Of a stretch of 64,000 nucleotides of DNA, positions 8,909 through 17,171 are shown piece by piece (the stretch's first letter is position 1; each line of letters begins with the position of its first letter). Below the pieces are notes generated by a model. That model saw only the letters and a program-made list of their open reading frames with translations, did no database searches and was not told the DNA's origin. This DNA comes from Streptomyces sp. TN58 (GTDB lineage Bacteria > Actinomycetota > Actinomycetes > Streptomycetales > Streptomycetaceae), in assembly GCF_001941845.1 (NCBI RefSeq), contig NZ_CP018870.1, positions 6,610,001 to 6,674,000 of the forward strand. The letters run 5' to 3'. A program made the position numbers and the translations under genes.

Positions 8909-9481
8909 TCAGCCAGTCAGTGCGGCGAGCTTGTCAGCGAGGCCCTTGCCGCCGGGAAGAACGCCGGTGTAGGTGGTCTTGCCGTCCTTGTCGAGGATCA
9001 CGTACGTGCTCTGTTCGGTGATCTTGAATCGCTTCCAGATCTCGCCCTTCTCGTCGGACAGGTGAGGGAAGGCAGCGGTGTCGGTGTCGGAGACGAAGTC
9101 GCGCATGGCGGCGTTCTTGTCGAGCCCGGCGACACCGACGACGTTGGCCCTGCCCGCCGTGGCGGCGGCGACCGTCGCGGTCTCCGCCGCCTGGGCACGG
9201 CACTTGGGGCACCACGGTGCCCAGAACCAGAGCACGGTAGGCTTCCCCGCGAGCGTGGCGGCGTCGAAGGAGGCTCCGTCGATGGTGGTGCCGGTGAAGC
9301 GCAGCACGTCGGGCACGCTCGGGGAGGCGGCCGGGCCGCTGCCCGCTGCGGAGGTGCCGGCGGGCGTGGCCGTTACGGTGCCGGTATCGGAGGTCGCGGC
9401 AGGGTTGCCGTCCGAGCCGCAGCCGGTCACGGTGAGCAAGGCGGCGGCCACGACGGCCGGAAGGGTCGTACGGGCACGCAT
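8909..9481 (-). CDS. TlpA-like thioredoxin-fold lipoprotein
   Basis: 190 residues. The signal peptide ends in the lipobox LTVTGC with lipidated C21. A serine/threonine-rich linker runs to about residue 55, followed by a TlpA/DsbE fold with the redox motif WCPKC at 90-94 (FWAPWCPKC) and a cis-proline-type segment EQSTYVILDKDG. It acts outside the membrane as a thiol-disulfide oxidoreductase. The CcdA-type gene directly downstream probably keeps it reduced. Confidence 0.9.
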   Translation of the reverse strand: MRARTTLPAVVAAALLTVTGCGSDGNPAATSDTGTVTATPAGTSAAGSGPAASPSVPDVLRFTGTTIDGASFDAATLAGKPTVLWFWAPWCPKCRAQAAETATVAAATAGRANVVGVAGLDKNAAMRDFVSDTDTAAFPHLSDEKGEIWKRFKITEQSTYVILDKDGKTTYTGVLPGGKGLADKLAALTG

Positions 9482-9568
9482 GTCTACTCCCAGGAATCGG
9501 CTCTGGGCTCTGAATGTAGATCCACCAGCCCGGAGGCGGGCGGGGTGAGTGCTTACGGTTCGGTGACA

Positions 9569-9766
9569 TCATCCCGCTTCGTCTTTCAGCCGCTCGGGGG
9601 CGAGGACCGTGATGTGGCCCGGCGGAGGAGCCACGCCCCACACAGGACTGGCCAGCGCCTGGGCACTGCTGGCCAGACAGTAGCCGCCCCAGACGCCGAC
9701 ACCCGGTGCGCCGCCCCGCGGGGGCGGGACCGGGCCGGGTGCCGAGTCCCTGGAGAGGGGGTTCAT
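9569..9766 (-). CDS. Small protein coupled to a truncated membrane gene
   Basis: 65 residues from ATG 9766, which overlaps the stop codon (9763-9765) of the frame upstream in an ATGA arrangement. The sequence has a proline-rich start, VWGGYCLASSAQALASPVWG, and ends HITVLAPERLKDEAG. I do not recognise it. The coupling implies that it was the second gene of an operon whose first gene has lost its 5' part at the methyltransferase junction. Confidence 0.4.
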   Translation of the reverse strand: MNPLSRDSAPGPVPPPRGGAPGVGVWGGYCLASSAQALASPVWGVAPPPGHITVLAPERLKDEAG

Positions 9767-9905
9767 CCTCGGGCCGTGCTCGAGGGCGTGCCCGCTGCCC
9801 GGGCGATGGCGGCGAACGTCAGTCCGGCCAGGAGCCCGAAGACCAGGTGGGCGCCGAGGCTGGACGCGGTGCCCCAGCTGGTAAGGCCGGGCTCGTGATG
9901 GCTCC
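9763..9905 (-). pseudogene. C-terminal remnant of a membrane protein
   Basis: The frame reads GLTSWGTASSLGAHLVFGLL then AGLTFAAIARAAGT, a membrane helix and a short tail as found at the end of YagU/DUF1440-like proteins. No start or earlier helices survive. The upstream side runs into the promoter of the oppositely oriented methyltransferase. The family guess is tentative. Confidence 0.45.
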
Positions 9906-9950
9906 GGACACCTCGGCACCGGCTGGGATCCGAGCAGAGGCGTCGCCCCG

Positions 9951-10616
9951 GTGACGGACCGCGATCGAGATCTGGCGGGCGCACAGCGGCGCCACTGGCA
10001 GGACACGTACACCTCTCATCCCGGCATGTACGGCGAACAGCCGTCAAGCGCGGCGCTCTATGCCTCGGCGTTCTTCCGTGCGGCAGAAGCGCGGGAGGTT
10101 CTGGAGCTCGGTGCCGGGCACGGCCGCGACGCCCTCTACTTCGCCCGCGCCGGGTTCGCCGTCCAGGCGACCGACTTCAGCAAGACCGGGCTGGAGCAGC
10201 TGGTGGCGGCCGTCCGGGAGCTGGGCGTCGCCGATCGGATCACCACCATGGTCCATGACGTGCGCGAGCCGCTGCCGCTTCCGGACGACGCCATGGACGG
10301 GGGCTTCGCCCACGTGCTGCTCTGCATGGCCCTGTCTACCGAAGAGATCCATCAGGTGGTCGGCGAGGTACGCCGTGTGCTGCGGCCGGGTGGGGCGTTC
10401 CTCTACACCGTCCGCCATACCGGGGACGCCCACTACGGCGCGGGCAGCTTCCACGGCGACGACATCGACGAGCACGGCGGATTCGCCGTGCACTTCTTTC
10501 CCCGCCGTCTCGTCGACGCCCTCGCCGAGGGCTGGGTCCTGGAGGAGGTCCATCCCTTCGAGGAGGGTGACCTGCCCCGCCGGCTCTGGCGCGTCACCCA
10601 AACGCTGCTCCCGTGA
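9951..10616 (+). CDS. Class I SAM-dependent methyltransferase
   Basis: 221 residues from GTG 9951. The SAM-binding motif I is VLELGAGHGRD at 50-60. Motif II/III features are ATDFSKTGLEQL, HDVREPLPL and EVRRVLRPGGAFLYTVRH. This is the soluble methyltransferase type 11 fold with an unknown acceptor. An N-terminally truncated relative with high similarity lies at 27489-28077. No operon partner is evident. Confidence 0.88.
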   Translation: MTDRDRDLAGAQRRHWQDTYTSHPGMYGEQPSSAALYASAFFRAAEAREVLELGAGHGRDALYFARAGFAVQATDFSKTGLEQLVAAVRELGVADRITTMVHDVREPLPLPDDAMDGGFAHVLLCMALSTEEIHQVVGEVRRVLRPGGAFLYTVRHTGDAHYGAGSFHGDDIDEHGGFAVHFFPRRLVDALAEGWVLEEVHPFEEGDLPRRLWRVTQTLLP

Positions 10617-10885
10617 GCGTCTTCGGCGGAAGCGGGCACTGCGACTCGGGTCGGAAACGGGACCGCGGGCGCGGCGTGGCAGACGAGTCCCGCCAGCACC
10701 GATGCTGTCTCATAGGAGCACCGGTAGGGTGTCGCGGCCGATCCGAACAGCGGGCGCGGCGGCCGTCTCCTCCTCCCTCGAAGCATCAGTCACGTCGCCC
10801 GAGGGCGGGGAGACGGCGCAGGAGCCCGCGAACCGGGGCCGGGGCCAGGGCGGTGCGAGGCTGCGTCCGCCTCACGTGCTGACGG

Positions 10886-11056
10886 CTAGGAGCGGTCGAC
10901 TCCGCTGCCCAGGATGCCGACACCGGTCACGAGCATGGTTATGCCGGTGGCGAGGACGGGGAGGCCGGGGCCGGGCAGGACGTAAAGCGCGGCGCCTGCC
11001 ATGGTGGTGATGGCCCCGATGAAGGCCAGGATGATGGCGGCCCAGGTCTGTGACAT
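10886..11056 (-). CDS. 56-residue two-helix PGPG membrane protein
   Basis: A short gene with GGAGGGGAG just upstream of ATG 11056. Helix one is AAIILAFIGAITTMAGAALY, then the turn VLPGPGLPVL, then helix two ATGITMLVTGVGILG. The PGPG turn followed by LVTG is shared with 52395-52622 and the C-terminus of 34414-34884. Function unknown. Confidence 0.7.
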   Translation of the reverse strand: MSQTWAAIILAFIGAITTMAGAALYVLPGPGLPVLATGITMLVTGVGILGSGVDRS

Positions 11057-11209
11057 GCTCCCCTCCGCTGGCGGCGCGGTGGACTTTCGTGGGGGGACCG
11101 TATACCCGTTCAGCGGATGTCGCTAAGACGCCGGAGCGGGCGCCGAAGCATCGAGGCCGTGTGAATTGGCTCCGGGGCAGGCGCGGCATTGTCTGCCGGC
11201 CAAGGGTGG

Positions 11210-11496
11210 TCACGGGTCCTGCTGGTCGTTCTGGTCGCGGGAGTTACGGAACGCCATGCGGTAGGCGGCAAGAAGAGCCAGGGCGCCGCCGCCGACGGCC
11301 CTCCAGGTGGCGATATCGAAGTGGGGTTTCGACTTGCTTGGCGAAGACCTGATCCGATATTCAGCCGCCCGCGAAGGCGCCGACGACGCTGATGACCGTG
11401 CGGCCGGTCTCGTCGTCGGCGTCCGTTGCGGGCAGGAGGAGTTGGGTTATGGCCCCCAGCCAGCAGGCCGAGGGTCGGCCAGGTGATCAGACGCAT
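11210..11496 (-). pseudogene. Decayed YeaQ/GlsB-like small membrane protein gene
   Basis: From ATG 11496 the frame gives MRLITWPTLGLLAG. After a one-base slip it continues AITQLLLPATDADDETGR, TVISVVGAFAGG and a stop. A further frame gives HFDIATWRAVGGGALALLAA then YRMAFRNS before the stop at 11210-11212. The order resembles a GlsB/YeaQ stress-response membrane protein. Two slips and one internal stop mean that it is not functional as written. Confidence 0.5.
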
Positions 11497-11552
11497 GGCA
11501 ATCCCCCGGGGTGTGGTCGCTGCGGCCTGCCCGTCCCTGGAGGAGACGAGGG

Positions 11553-11813
11553 TCAGCGCCGCGGGGTGTCGGTGCGGGATTCCGGCGCGGGGTGCGGGCT
11601 GATCACGGCGTCGGGTTCGACGACCCGCTTCGGGCCGTCGCCGACGTGCTCGCCGGCGGCCTGGGGCGCCGGGTCGTTCTTCATCGCCCGTGCCTCGCTC
11701 TTGAGGATACTGGCCGACTACCCCATCGAGCGTGCGAGTTCGGGCAGCTTCTTGGCCCCAAGGACCAGGATGACGATGATCAGGATGATCGCTATCTCAC
11801 TGATACCGAACAT
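11553..11813 (-). pseudogene. tatA: TatA/E-type translocase gene with an in-frame amber codon
   Basis: ATG 11813 follows a GGAGGG site. The protein starts MFGISEIAIILIIVILVLGA then KKLPELARSMG, a typical TatA membrane helix and hinge. A TAG at 11718-11720 then interrupts the frame, which continues with ILKSEARAMKNDP and an acidic tail to TGA 11553. Relatives have lysine at the TAG position, so a single A-to-T change (AAG to TAG) explains it. Without the stop it would be 86 residues. It is probably a spare paralog rather than the housekeeping tatA. Confidence 0.75.
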
Positions 11814-11908
11814 GGCGTGCTGCCCTCCTGGGCTGATACGGCCTGCGGTCCTGCGCCCCCGCCCTCGTGGTTCCGGGCGTGGCACCCACGGCATGAATTC
11901 GCTGGTGG

Positions 11909-12490
11909 TTACAAGTGGGAGGCGATGGCGGGCAGGAGATCCTGGAAGGTGCGGCCGTTGGCCGGCTCCCCGATCGCGGACATGCTCCACGCCTGCCCGG
12001 AGCGGTGGACCTTGGCCATGACCTGTGCGGTGTAGTTGCCGCCGCCGGAGAGGGTGTAGCGGGCCAGCTCCTGGCCGCTGGTGTCGTCGATGAGGCGGCA
12101 GAACGCGTTCTGTACGTCCGTGAAGGTCTGCCCGGTGAAGGAGTTGACCGTGAAGACGATCTGATCGACGTGCACCGGCAGCCGCTGGAGGTCCACCAGG
12201 ATCGACTCGTCGTCCCCGCCCTGCCCGGCGCCGCCAACCCGGTTGTCGCCGGTATGGCGCACCGAGCCGTCCTTGCTGACCAGCTGCTGGAAGAACACCA
12301 CGTCCACCAGCTCCTTGCCCGCGAACAAGACGGCCGAGGCGTCCAGGTCGATCTCCCGGGCAGTCATCCGGGCGAGGAATCCCTTACGCGGGGCGGACTG
12401 CCAGCCCAGCCCCATGCGCACCACGGTCAGGGTGCCCCCGCCGGGCTTCTCCAGGCTGATCCGCTGGCCCTTGTCCAGGTTGATCCCCAC
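11909..12490 (-). CDS. TerD-family stress protein
   Basis: 193 residues beginning MGINLDKGQRISLEK. The calcium-binding TerD signatures are IDLDASAVLF, SKDGSVRHTGDN and GGDDESILVDL, with FCRLIDDTSGQELARYTL later. Members are cytosolic and linked to tellurite resistance and general stress. The palindrome TCTACA-N4-TGTAGA lies 71 bases upstream. It is the promoter-distal relative of the TerD at 13964-14539, with an IS-interrupted gene between them. Confidence 0.9.
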   Translation of the reverse strand: MGINLDKGQRISLEKPGGGTLTVVRMGLGWQSAPRKGFLARMTAREIDLDASAVLFAGKELVDVVFFQQLVSKDGSVRHTGDNRVGGAGQGGDDESILVDLQRLPVHVDQIVFTVNSFTGQTFTDVQNAFCRLIDDTSGQELARYTLSGGGNYTAQVMAKVHRSGQAWSMSAIGEPANGRTFQDLLPAIASHL

Positions 12491-12560
12491 TGGTGTCCTC
12501 CAGATGCTGGCTCGTCGATGTATGCCTTCGCGTAGCCGCGTTGGCGGCCACCGCGATGAA

Positions 12561-12576
12561 TCTACAGCACTGTAGA
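12561..12576. promoter_or_regulatory. Palindrome TCTACA-GCAC-TGTAGA, site 1 of 4
   Basis: Perfect six-base arms with a four-base spacer, 71 bases upstream of the TerD start at 12490. The same arms recur at 14605, 19198 and 20675, each 65-93 bases before a ter-type minus-strand gene. A transcription-factor operator is the likely meaning. Confidence 0.7.
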
Positions 12577-12687
12577 AGCCTGGAGGGTGCGTCTCGCGAG
12601 CGAGCAGCGCTACCCGGTCAAGGGCGCGTCAGTGCCGGGCCCGGAGCAGGGGGCGGGTGAACTCCGCACTGACGTGTCCGGGGCTAG

Positions 12688-13579
12688 GAGTTGTCGTCAA
12701 AGTGTCACGCCCACATCAGGAGCGACGCGAGGGTGACGGCTGCTTGGTAGGACTGGGCGGTCTTGTCGTACCTGGTCGCGATGCCGCGCCACTGCTTGAG
12801 CCGGTTGAAGCACCGTTCCACCACGTTGCGGCGCTTGTAGACCTGTTTGTCGAAGGCCGGCGGCCTGCCTCCCCGGCCGCCTCGCCGGGTCCGGTTGCGG
12901 ACCTGGTCGGACCGTTCAGGGATCGTGTGCGTGACGCCGCGCCGCCGCAGCCAAGTACGGATGGCCTTCGAGCTGTAGCCCTTGTCGCCGATGACGTGGT
13001 CGGGCCTGATGCGCGGTCGACCCGGCCCGATCCGGGGCACCCGTATCGCGTCCATCACGGCGGTGAACTGGGTGCAGTCGTTGGTGTTCCCGCCGGTCAG
13101 GACGAACGCGAGGGGGCGGCCCGCCCCATCGCAGGCCAGGTGAATCTTGCTGGTCAGTCCGCCGCGGGACCGGCCGAGGGCCGGGCTGCGGAGCCCCCTT
13201 TTCGGGCTCCGGCCGCGTGCTGGTGGGCACGGACAACGGTGGAGTCCACCGACACCAGCCACTCGATGTCGCCTGCCGCGTCCGCTTGCGCCTGCGCGGC
13301 CTGGAGCATCCGCTCGAAGGTTCCGTCCGCCGCCCACCTGCGGAAACGGGTGTGGAGGCTGGCCCACGACCCGTACCGGTCGGGCACGTCCCGCCAGGCG
13401 ACCCCGGTCCGAAACTTCCACACGATCCCGTTCAGGATCGTCCGGTCGTCCAGCCGCGGCCGCCCCAACACGGGCCGAGGCAGCAACGGCTGCACGAGTT
13501 CCCACTCAGCGTCCGACAGTTCATGGCGACGTATCACCCAACCATGATCCACAATGCAAGATCACTTTGACGACAGGCC
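12688..13579 (-). mobile_element. IS5-family insertion sequence, copy A (892 bp)
   Basis: The ends are GGCCTGTCGTCAAAGTG and GAGTTGTCGTCAAAGTG as inverted repeats. CTAG flanks both sides (12684-12687 and 13580-13583), a four-base target of the YTAR type used by IS5 relatives. A second copy in opposite orientation lies at 32653-33544. The two have the same length, and I could see only a single C/T difference in the part compared. Confidence 0.93.
12705..13552 (-). CDS. IS5-family transposase, two overlapping frames (copy A)
   Basis: OrfA (13154-13552, 132 residues) begins MDHGWVIRRHELSDAEWELV and carries the N-terminal DUF4096-type domain and the first catalytic aspartate region (VSVDSTVVRAHQHAAG). 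The second frame supplies GRSRGGLTSKIHLACDG and the later DDE parts (VIGDKGYSS, RRNVVERCFNRLKQWRG). The frames meet at a run AAAAGGGGGC, where a -1 slip would join them into about 282 residues. That is the usual arrangement in this IS group. Confidence 0.88.
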
Positions 13580-13963
13580 CTAGGGCGGCCGGCAGTCTGC
13601 TCCTGGGCTGCGGACGGCTCGGCCGCTGCCTGGCCTGTGCCGACGCGCGCGGATGCTGGAGGTACGCGTGCTCGGTGCCGGCCGCGGCGGCGATGGTGGC
13701 GGCCCCCTGGAGCGCGTGCGTGTACAACTCGCCTGCGCTTGCGGATGTTCCGACGCGGGAGAGGGTGGTGCGGATGCCGGGGGTGTTCAGCGCCTGGTGC
13801 GCCACGAGCTCGAAGTCGCCCCGGTCCTCCGGTTTGAGGCCGGCGGCTGTGTTCACTGAAGTTCCCCCGGATCGGGTGAAGTCGCTGCGGTCGCTTGAGC
13901 TGAGTGGAGCGGGGCGGGCCGGGTCAGGGGCCGGCCCGCCGCGCACGGCGGCGTGGTGGTGTG

Positions 13964-14539
13964 TCAGACCCCGACGCCGAAGTCGGCGGCGATTCCGGAG
14001 AGGCCGGAGGCGTAGCCCTGGCCGACCGCGCGGAACTTCCACTCGGCGCCGCTGCGGTAGAGCTCGCCGAAGACCATCGCGGTCTCGGTCGAGGCGTCTT
14101 CGGAGAGGTCGTAGCGGGCGATCTCCGTCCCGCCGGCCTGGTTGACGACGCGGATGAACGCGCCCCTCACCTGGCCGAAGCTCTGGCTGCGGGCTTCGGC
14201 GTCGTGGATGGAGACGGGGAAGACGATCTTGTCGACGTCGGCGGGCACGGTGGCGAGATTGACCTTGACGACCTCGTCGTCCCCCTCGCCCTCACCGGTG
14301 AGGTTGTCGCCGGTGTGCTCGACGGAGCCGTCGGGGCTCTTGAGGTTGTTGTAGAAGACGAAGTGCTGGTCGGAGGGGACCTTCCCGGACGCGTTCACCA
14401 GCAGGGCGCTGGCGTCGAGGTCGAAGTCGACCCCGGTGGTCGTCCGGATATCCCAGCCCAGGCCGACCAGCACGGCGGTCAGGCCCGGGGCCTCCTTGCT
14501 CAACGAGACGTTGCCGCCCTTGGACAGACTCACACCCAT
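13964..14539 (-). CDS. TerD-family stress protein
   Basis: 191 residues beginning [20 protein letters not shown], the canonical TerD start. Calcium-site motifs are [23 protein letters not shown] and [23 protein letters not shown] and [10 protein letters not shown] follow. The TCTACA-N4-TGTAGA palindrome is 66 bases upstream and is shared with the divergent BlaI-type gene. Probably the head of a minus-strand transcript that once continued through the interrupted gene into the second terD. Confidence 0.93.
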   Translation of the reverse strand: MGVSLSKGGNVSLSKEAPGLTAVLVGLGWDIRTTTGVDFDLDASALLVNASGKVPSDQHFVFYNNLKSPDGSVEHTGDNLTGEGEGDDEVVKVNLATVPADVDKIVFPVSIHDAEARSQSFGQVRGAFIRVVNQAGGTEIARYDLSEDASTETAMVFGELYRSGAEWKFRAVGQGYASGLSGIAADFGVGV

Positions 14540-14604
14540 GTCGTGGCTCCCATTCGGTATTCCCGCGGCCCGGCTGGCACGCCGTACCGTCGGATCAAGG
14601 TGAA

Positions 14605-14620
14605 TCTACAACACTGTAGA
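14605..14620. promoter_or_regulatory. Palindrome TCTACA-ACAC-TGTAGA, site 2 of 4
   Basis: Perfect arms in the divergent region, 66 bases from the terD start (14539) and 141 bases before the BlaI-type start (14761). This placement allows one bound repressor to affect both directions. Confidence 0.72.
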
Positions 14621-14760
14621 AATATATTGGTGGGTGTTCGGCCGGTGTGGCGGATTCGCGGGGCCGGGCTGCGCGCGGGCCGTCGAACCATAAGCCGGTG
14701 ATCAGTACGATGAACCGCCACGCCGTGTCGGGTGAGGCAATAGGGCGGGAGGTTGACGGC

Positions 14761-15162
14761 ATGACGGTGAAGGACATGAGCGGTGCTGACCCGTCCCGCC
14801 GCCGGGCGCAGGGTGAACTGGAGAGCCAGGTGCTCACGGCGCTGTGCCAGGCGCCGGGGCCGGTCACGGCGGGCTGGGTCCAGGAGCGCCTGGGCGGCGG
14901 CCTGGCCTACACAACGGTGATGACGATCCTGACCCGGCTGCAGGCCAAGGGCGCTGTGGCAAGGGAGCGGGTGGGCCGGTCGTTCGAGTGGATGGCGGTT
15001 GCCGACGAGGCCGGGCTGGCAGCTTTGCGGATGCGCAAGGTCCTGGACGCCGAGAGTGACCGGCAGGCTGTCCTGGCCAGCTTCGTGACCGCTCTCACGC
15101 CTGGGGACGAGCAGCTGCTGCGTGAATTGCTGGGCAAGGCGTCCGAGGCTGGGGAAGGCTGA
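14761..15162 (+). CDS. BlaI/MecI/CopY-type winged-helix repressor
   Basis: 133 residues. The N-terminal winged helix contains LESQVLTALCQAPGPVTAGW, VQERLGGGLAYTTVMTILTR and RLQAKGAVARERVGRSFEW, matching Penicillinase_R repressors. The C-terminal helices would dimerise and hold the site cut during induction. ATG 14761 is preceded by GGGAGG at a good distance. Starts at 14701 or earlier are possible but less supported. The protease gene begins 5 bases after its stop, the usual blaI-blaR pairing. Confidence 0.9.
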   Translation: MTVKDMSGADPSRRRAQGELESQVLTALCQAPGPVTAGWVQERLGGGLAYTTVMTILTRLQAKGAVARERVGRSFEWMAVADEAGLAALRMRKVLDAESDRQAVLASFVTALTPGDEQLLRELLGKASEAGEG

Positions 15163-15167
15163 GGGGC

Positions 15168-16100
15168 ATGGGGATCTTCGTGTTCCTGCCGCTGGTGCTG
15201 CCGTTAACGGCGTGGCCGATCGCGCGGCTGGCGGGGCATCATCTGCACCCGCGTACCGGGACGTGGCTGCTGACCGGCGCCGCGGCGGTGCTGGCGGTGT
15301 GCAGCACGCTGTGCCTGGCGTTGCTGATGGTGGTGGGGACCGCGCAGCTGCCCGGCAATCCGTTGCCGGACGGCTGGTCCGATCCTGAGGTGCGCGAAGC
15401 GGTCCCGTACGACGAGCTCGCCGGCAAGGCCGCCATCCCCGCCCTCCTCGCGGTGATCGCCTCGTGTACGTCGGCGGCGTGGCGCCACCGGCGGGTGCGC
15501 CGGCGCAGCTGGCGTGCGCTTGCCGGGCTGCCCGCCACGCCGGTGGCCGTGCTGCCCGACGAGGCTCCGTACGCCTATGCGCTGCCCGGCTCGCGCCGTG
15601 ACCGGGTTGTGGTGAGCACGGGAATGCTGGCTGCGCTGACTTCCCGCGAGCGCCGGGCGCTGTTCGCGCACGAGCGCGCCCACCTCACGGGAGGCCACCA
15701 CCGGTTCCTGCTGGCCGTGCAGCTCGCCGCCCGCGCCAACCCGTTTCTGCGGCCCCTGCGGTCGGTGGTGGCCTACACCGCCGAGCGGTGGGCCGACGAA
15801 GAGGCCGCCGCCAAGGTCGGCAGCCGCCGTACGGTGGCGGTGGCGATCGGCAAGGCGGCGCTGATCAGTCGCGGCGCCCCGCTGGCCACGCTGCCCGCGT
15901 TCGCGGCGGCGGGGCCAGTGCCCAGCCGGGTCGCCGCGCTGCTGGAGCCCGCCCCGCTCTCCAGCCGCTGGCCGTCGGTATTCACTGCGGTGGGCATGGC
16001 CACGTGGGGTGCGGCGGCCGGCACCACGGTGTCCGCACTGTCATCGGCGAACTCCGCAGTCACCCTGTTCTTCATCCTCCACGCCGCCACACCCCTGTGA
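15168..16100 (+). CDS. M56-family membrane metalloprotease (BlaR/MecR1-like)
   Basis: 310 residues with membrane helices near 1-20, 35-60 and 90-105, then the zinc site HERAH in FAHERAHLTGGHH at about 168-180, an ERWADEEAA helix with the third ligand, and a C-terminal helix. It lacks the penicillin-binding sensor domain of true BlaR1, as is usual in actinobacteria. It is expected to inactivate the adjacent BlaI-type repressor upon an unknown membrane signal. Confidence 0.88.
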   Translation: MGIFVFLPLVLPLTAWPIARLAGHHLHPRTGTWLLTGAAAVLAVCSTLCLALLMVVGTAQLPGNPLPDGWSDPEVREAVPYDELAGKAAIPALLAVIASCTSAAWRHRRVRRRSWRALAGLPATPVAVLPDEAPYAYALPGSRRDRVVVSTGMLAALTSRERRALFAHERAHLTGGHHRFLLAVQLAARANPFLRPLRSVVAYTAERWADEEAAAKVGSRRTVAVAIGKAALISRGAPLATLPAFAAAGPVPSRVAALLEPAPLSSRWPSVFTAVGMATWGAAAGTTVSALSSANSAVTLFFILHAATPL

Positions 16101-16225
16101 CCTGGGACAGCGGTGCCTGACCCGGCTGCTACTTGTGGCGCGGGGGAGGCATGCGGGAGAAGCTGGGAAGACACGAAGCGTGCCCAGCCCCGGCAGAGGG
16201 GCTGCGGATGAGGAGAGGCGGGGCG

Positions 16226-17113
16226 ATGCCCGGTCCGGTCGTGGTCGGGGTGGACGGCTCGCCCTCCGCCATGGCCGCCGTGGACGCCGCCGCCCGGGAG
16301 GCACTGTTCAGAGGCGCCGAGCTGCACGTGGTCCACGCCTTCATCTGGCCCGCCATGCACGTCCCGCCCGGCGCCTCGCCTCTCGGGCCGCCCGCCGGGG
16401 GCGTGCGGGAGGGGGTCGAGCACCTGCTCCACGAGGCCGTCGACCGGGCCCGGTTTGCGGCCCCGGGAGTGCGGGCCGCCAGTGCGGTGATGCCCGGTGA
16501 GGCGGTAGCGGCCCTGGAAGCGGAGTCACGGACCGCGCAGCTCATCGTGGTGGGCCACCGCGGTTCGGGGGGCATCAGAGAGCTTCTCCTGGGATCGACG
16601 GCCGTCCACCTTGCCGCGCACGGCCACTGCCCGGTGATGGTCGTACGCGGCCGGACCGAACCCGAGGGGCCTGTGCTGGTGGCGGTGGACGGCTCCCCCC
16701 AGGGCCGGGAGGCGATCGCGTTCGCGTTCGCCGAGGCCCAGCTGCGGGGCAGCGAACTGGTGGCCCTGCACGCCTGGACCACGTGGAGCGATCACGGCGA
16801 GAGCGGCCCGGGCCATCCCGTGGAACTGGTGGACATGATCGGTGACGTGGAGCAGATGCGGGCGGCGGAGGAGCGGCTGCTGGTCGAGGCGCTGTCCGGG
16901 CACCGTGAGCGGTACCCGGAGGTGACCGTACGCCCCCGGGTCCTTCGGGGTCGGACCCGGCCGACGCTGATCGAGGCGAGCGAGAGGGCCCAGCTGATCG
17001 TGGTGTGCGCGCGCGGACGTGGCGGATTCGCCGGACTGCTGCTGGGCTCGGTCGGCCAGGCCGTCCTGCACCACGCCAACTGCCCCGTCACCGTGGTGCG
17101 CTCGGGCCTGTGA
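16226..17113 (+). CDS. Tandem universal stress protein
   Basis: 295 residues with two Usp domains. The first starts VVVGVDGSPSAMAAVDAA and ends with the nucleotide motif GHRGSGGIRELLLGSTA. The second starts VLVAVDGSPQGREAIAFA and ends ARGRGGFAGLLLGSVGQ. Both keep the G-2x-G-9x-G(S) ATP-binding pattern. ATG 16226 follows GAGAGGCGGGG and fits the family start better than 16133 or 16208. It lies between the BlaI/M56 pair and a CorC-type gene on the same strand. Confidence 0.92.
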   Translation: MPGPVVVGVDGSPSAMAAVDAAAREALFRGAELHVVHAFIWPAMHVPPGASPLGPPAGGVREGVEHLLHEAVDRARFAAPGVRAASAVMPGEAVAALEAESRTAQLIVVGHRGSGGIRELLLGSTAVHLAAHGHCPVMVVRGRTEPEGPVLVAVDGSPQGREAIAFAFAEAQLRGSELVALHAWTTWSDHGESGPGHPVELVDMIGDVEQMRAAEERLLVEALSGHRERYPEVTVRPRVLRGRTRPTLIEASERAQLIVVCARGRGGFAGLLLGSVGQAVLHHANCPVTVVRSGL

Positions 17114-17171
17114 CGCCCATCCGCACCGGGCAGCAGGGCCAGAACGCAGCCATGGAGCGGAGGCTTGGGCC

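Larger units (their letters stand above)
12610..13856 (-). pseudogene. Ter-cluster gene interrupted by an IS5-type element
   Basis: A GTG at 13856 after GGGGGAA starts a frame MNTAAGLKPEDRGDFELVAH then TRVG-type helical sequence, running to the IS junction at 13580. Removing the IS (12688-13579) and one CTAG restores a continuous 351-base frame that ends at TAG 12610-12612, giving 116 residues. Some 90 residues are encoded before the insertion and the tail is proline-rich. I do not recognise the family. Its position between two terD genes suggests a role in the same stress system. Confidence 0.65.
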
